A DNA stretch of 8,389 nt from the NCBI GenBank assembly GCA_030608985.1, contig JAUWDC010000029.1:1-8389 (forward strand), written 5' to 3'. A program made the translations under genes and the position numbers. Positions 6,441 to 8,389 of the stretch are shown here, piece after piece. Every line of letters starts with the position of its first letter. Position 1 is the first letter of the stretch. The notes beneath the pieces were generated by a model. The model did no database searches. It saw nothing but the letters and a program-made list of their open reading frames with translations, and was not told the origin of the DNA. The stretch comes from Desulfobia sp. Lineage in GTDB: Bacteria > Desulfobacterota > Desulfobulbia > Desulfobulbales > SURF-16.

Positions 6441-7319
6441 CTATTCCTCTTTTCTCTCCTCATACCAAATGTCCAAAGCCTCTTTATATGTTTGCGATCG
6501 TGAAACATTAAGATCAACAGAAACCCTCTTCACGGCATCTTTGAGAGAACTCTTCTTATTGTCCCGGTACCATCGAAGTAAATCGGCCAAGTTGTCAATA
6601 TCAACAGCTTGAGGGCTTTGATCACCGGCCAGGAGAATCACACATTCCCCTCTCACTTCTTTACGGGTGCACAACACCTCTAAAACGTCACTTATTGAAC
6701 CACGCAAAATCTCTTCATATAATTTGGTAATCTCTCTTGCGAGGACCATTTGTCTGTCCCCGAATATATCCAGACAATCTGCAAGTGTCTTCCTGATACG
6801 CTTTGCCGTTTCAAAAAAAATAATGAGTTCCTGGTCCTGGACGTGGGCTAAAAGTAATTTAGAACGTTTTCCCTTTTGACCAGGCAAAAAACCAAGAAAA
6901 ACAAACGAAGTCTGGGTAAAACCAGACACGCTGATCGCAGCTGTTAAAGAAGATGGTCCAGGTATCGGAACGACAGGGATATTGTGTTCATAGCATTTAC
7001 TGACAAGAATGGCACCGGGATCTGAAACAGCGGGAGTGCCTGCATCTGAAACCAAAGCACCATTTTCACCATCTAGCAGTTTTTTAAGGATTTTGTCAGC
7101 CCTGCTGACCTCCTTATCTTTGTAGTAGCTGACTAATGGTTTCGAAAGTGACAAGTGAGAAAGAAGTTTCCTGGTATGACGAGTATCTTCTGACGCCACA
7201 AAATCAACTTCCCCAAGTACTCTTACTGCCCTCAAGGTTATATCTTCAAGGTTCCCGATGGGAGTAGCAACAACGAATAAAGTCCCAGGCCCTACCTCGC
7301 ATATTTTTTGTTCTGCCAC
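6441..7319 (-). CDS. rsmI: 16S rRNA (cytidine-2'-O)-methyltransferase RsmI
   Basis: SAM-dependent tetrapyrrole-methylase-fold enzyme that 2'-O-methylates C1402 (E. coli numbering) of 16S rRNA in the decoding centre. It has 292 residues, typical for the family. Signatures are ATPIGNLEDIT (18-28), SEDTRHTRKLL (43-53), VSDAGTPAVSDPG (90-102), PIPGPSS (118-124), GFLPG (143-147), AREITKLYEEI (194-204) and RGECVILLAG (223-232). The C-terminal extension ends RSQTYKEALDIW. The usual E-S-x-H-R segment reads ETAKRI here (170-175), with Lys replacing His. The start is GTG 7319, supported by AAGGAAGG (7334-7327) at seven-base spacing. That ribosome-binding site overlaps the end of the upstream kinase gene, whose stop is only three bases away, so the two genes are probably translated as a coupled pair. 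The stop TAG precedes the palindrome-bearing gap. Confidence 0.95.
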   Translation of the reverse strand: MAEQKICEVGPGTLFVVATPIGNLEDITLRAVRVLGEVDFVASEDTRHTRKLLSHLSLSKPLVSYYKDKEVSRADKILKKLLDGENGALVSDAGTPAVSDPGAILVSKCYEHNIPVVPIPGPSSLTAAISVSGFTQTSFVFLGFLPGQKGKRSKLLLAHVQDQELIIFFETAKRIRKTLADCLDIFGDRQMVLAREITKLYEEILRGSISDVLEVLCTRKEVRGECVILLAGDQSPQAVDIDNLADLLRWYRDNKKSSLKDAVKRVSVDLNVSRSQTYKEALDIWYEERKEE

Positions 7320-7322
7320 GAC

Positions 7323-8159
7323 TTAACCTTCCTTTAGAGGTAGTCTCACCTCAAATATGGTAGGGTTTTGCAGATTCGTACAGGCAACTTCTCCACCATA
7401 TTTTTCACATAATGTTTTCACGTAATAAAGGCCAAGGCCGCGTTTGTCTTCCCAGGTCGTGTAAAAAGGATCAAAAATCCTATTTAGGCTATCTTCTGAA
7501 ACGCCAATACCTGAGTCTTGTAGTGAAACCACCGCAAACTCCCCTTCCACGTGTAAACTGACATTAAGTTGGCATTGCCCTCCATCTGATTGTGCTATTT
7601 TCATAGCCGTAAGACTGTTTTCTAGGAGGGCAAAGCAAAGCTGATGCATTTCAATAGGAGTACAAACTGTTTGTGAATTGGAGGTTGAAAATAAAGTATT
7701 TTTAACCACCTTATGTTTAAAAAAGCTATCTGCACATAAAAAGTCAATTTCCTGTTGGAGAATAGTGTTCACTGTATTTGGCCATATGGAATTGTCATCA
7801 TTGTATATACTATTCTGAAAAGGCATGACGTTCCGTTGCAGAATATTAAGCCCGAATGCTGTTTTTTCTTCAAGCATCGAGGTCAAATTAGCCCGCTGCT
7901 TGAGAATAGTCTGAAGTTGTTTAAGCTCATCTGAGCCAGGGCCTTCATGCAAAACAGCCTCAAGAGAAGATAACAGGTGCTCACTTTGGGAAAACATGGA
8001 TTGTAACAATTCAACCTGCATGGAAAAAGCCTGTAGGACTCCATTCAAATTATGAATTGTACCGGCAAACAGCCTGCCTACCTCAGCTTTCATCGTGAGT
8101 TCGCGAGAAACTGATTCCCATGATCTCTCCAGATTACATTCATCGGGTTTATCAGACAT
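7323..8159 (-). CDS. Soluble histidine-kinase-like protein, no sensor domain recognised
   Basis: A 278-residue protein with the two core parts of a sensor histidine kinase. The probable phosphoacceptor helix holds LFAGTIHNLNGVLQAF (30-45), with His36 in an H-N-L-N context like the AHxxNN boxes of HPK4-type kinases. The C-terminal ATPase domain has an N box LLENSLTAM (Asn181), a G1 box DSGIGV (215-220), an F box FDPFYTT (229-235) and a G2 box RGLGL (240-244). I see no transmembrane segment, signal peptide, PAS or GAF domain; the region between the two parts (about 55-165) is helical and unrecognised. No response regulator is in the window, so the partner is unknown. The ATG has AAGAGGT seven bases upstream. 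It is the first visible gene of the run and is coupled to rsmI, so a link to translation or growth control is possible but unproven. Confidence 0.82.
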   Translation of the reverse strand: MSDKPDECNLERSWESVSRELTMKAEVGRLFAGTIHNLNGVLQAFSMQVELLQSMFSQSEHLLSSLEAVLHEGPGSDELKQLQTILKQRANLTSMLEEKTAFGLNILQRNVMPFQNSIYNDDNSIWPNTVNTILQQEIDFLCADSFFKHKVVKNTLFSTSNSQTVCTPIEMHQLCFALLENSLTAMKIAQSDGGQCQLNVSLHVEGEFAVVSLQDSGIGVSEDSLNRIFDPFYTTWEDKRGLGLYYVKTLCEKYGGEVACTNLQNPTIFEVRLPLKEG

Positions 8160-8389
8160 TATAACGACCTCTTATTTTTGCAGAAAAATGAACAGATATG
8201 AAGGAAAGAAAAAGATGGACGATAACCATGTAACAGTCTGACTATATAAAAGTAAAAAACAAGAAACAACTGAGCAAGCGTGGAAAATACTTTCCTCTTT
8301 ACTAGAGGCTGATAATATCAATTTTGGTTCCTTTAAACATGAACAATCAGGCTTCCGATCAAAAGGAACTACGCGATATACTCGTATTT
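8160..8389. other. Upstream region of the kinase gene; no convincing gene
   Basis: The 230 bases to the window edge hold the candidate promoter and no complete gene. On the plus strand an open frame from 8242 to the edge has no start codon and is cut off by an in-frame TGA at 8239-8241 from two upstream ATGs (8188 and 8215). A separate ATG at 8339 opens a frame of 17 codons (MNNQASDQKELRDILVF) that runs off the edge and could be the start of a divergent gene, but it has no Shine-Dalgarno. On the minus strand a frame open from the edge ends at TAA 8174-8172; its Ser/Cys/Phe-rich translation looks like non-coding sequence. Confidence 0.4.
8241..8269 (-). promoter_or_regulatory. Candidate sigma-70-type promoter for the kinase-rsmI operon
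   Basis: On the minus strand TTGTTT (8269-8264) and TATAGT (8246-8241) are separated by exactly 17 bases; the -10 box matches consensus at five of six positions. Transcription would start near 8235-8233 and give a leader of about 75 bases ending in the AAGAGGT ribosome-binding site at 8173-8167. The -35 is poor and the region is A/T-rich, so this is a candidate only. Confidence 0.4.

Noticed and set aside
8239..8241. In-frame TGA as a selenocysteine codon
   Set aside because: No stem-loop follows in the A-rich sequence immediately downstream, and the open frame matches no selenoprotein I know.
8294..8308. Small hairpin CCTCT-TTACT-AGAGG upstream of the kinase
   Set aside because: Only five base pairs, no T-run and no extension; expected by chance in this length of sequence.
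8172..8389. Minus-strand frame as the C-terminus of a gene upstream of the kinase
   Set aside because: The translation is Ser/Cys/Phe-rich with mixed codon choice, typical of non-coding AT-rich DNA, and it overlaps the best promoter candidate. The spacing to the kinase would fit an operon, so more upstream sequence could change this view.

Overview
The window reads as ordinary chromosomal DNA of a Gram-negative, flagellated bacterium. From the style of the proteins and the short intergenic repeats I would place it in the Desulfobacterota (former Deltaproteobacteria). That placement rests on family resemblance and memory, not on a marker gene. Base composition looks moderate, slightly AT-rich. 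No tRNA, rRNA, CRISPR array, transposase or phage gene is visible.

All ten recognisable genes lie on the minus strand, so transcription runs from high to low coordinates. In that order they are: a soluble histidine-kinase-like protein (8159-7323), rsmI (7319-6441), a 245-base gap holding a long palindrome, rlmE (6196-5603), yebC (5576-4827), ruvC (4814-4329), a 79-base gap with two kinds of short repeat, ruvA (4249-3647), ruvB (3650-2604), panB (2518-1679), a 143-base gap with an octamer tandem repeat, then motA/pomA (1535-774) and motB/pomB (754 to beyond base 1).

The genes fall into functional groups. RsmI and RlmE methylate 16S and 23S rRNA. YebC is a translation or regulatory factor. RuvA, RuvB and RuvC form the Holliday-junction branch-migration and resolution machine. 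PanB starts pantothenate/CoA synthesis. The last pair are the stator proteins of the flagellar motor, and they match the sodium-driven PomA/PomB type almost residue for residue at the functional positions. Kinase-rsmI and ruvA-ruvB are translationally coupled by spacing or overlap.

The most unusual object is an almost perfect 111-bp imperfect palindrome at 6260-6370 between rsmI and rlmE. It pairs in register over 43 positions on each side, with G-U wobbles only when read as plus-strand RNA. Three other intergenic spots carry short degenerate repeats, and two of these sit right upstream of genes that lack a visible Shine-Dalgarno sequence. I saw no new multi-gene system. The palindrome and the orphan kinase are the best candidates for a second look.
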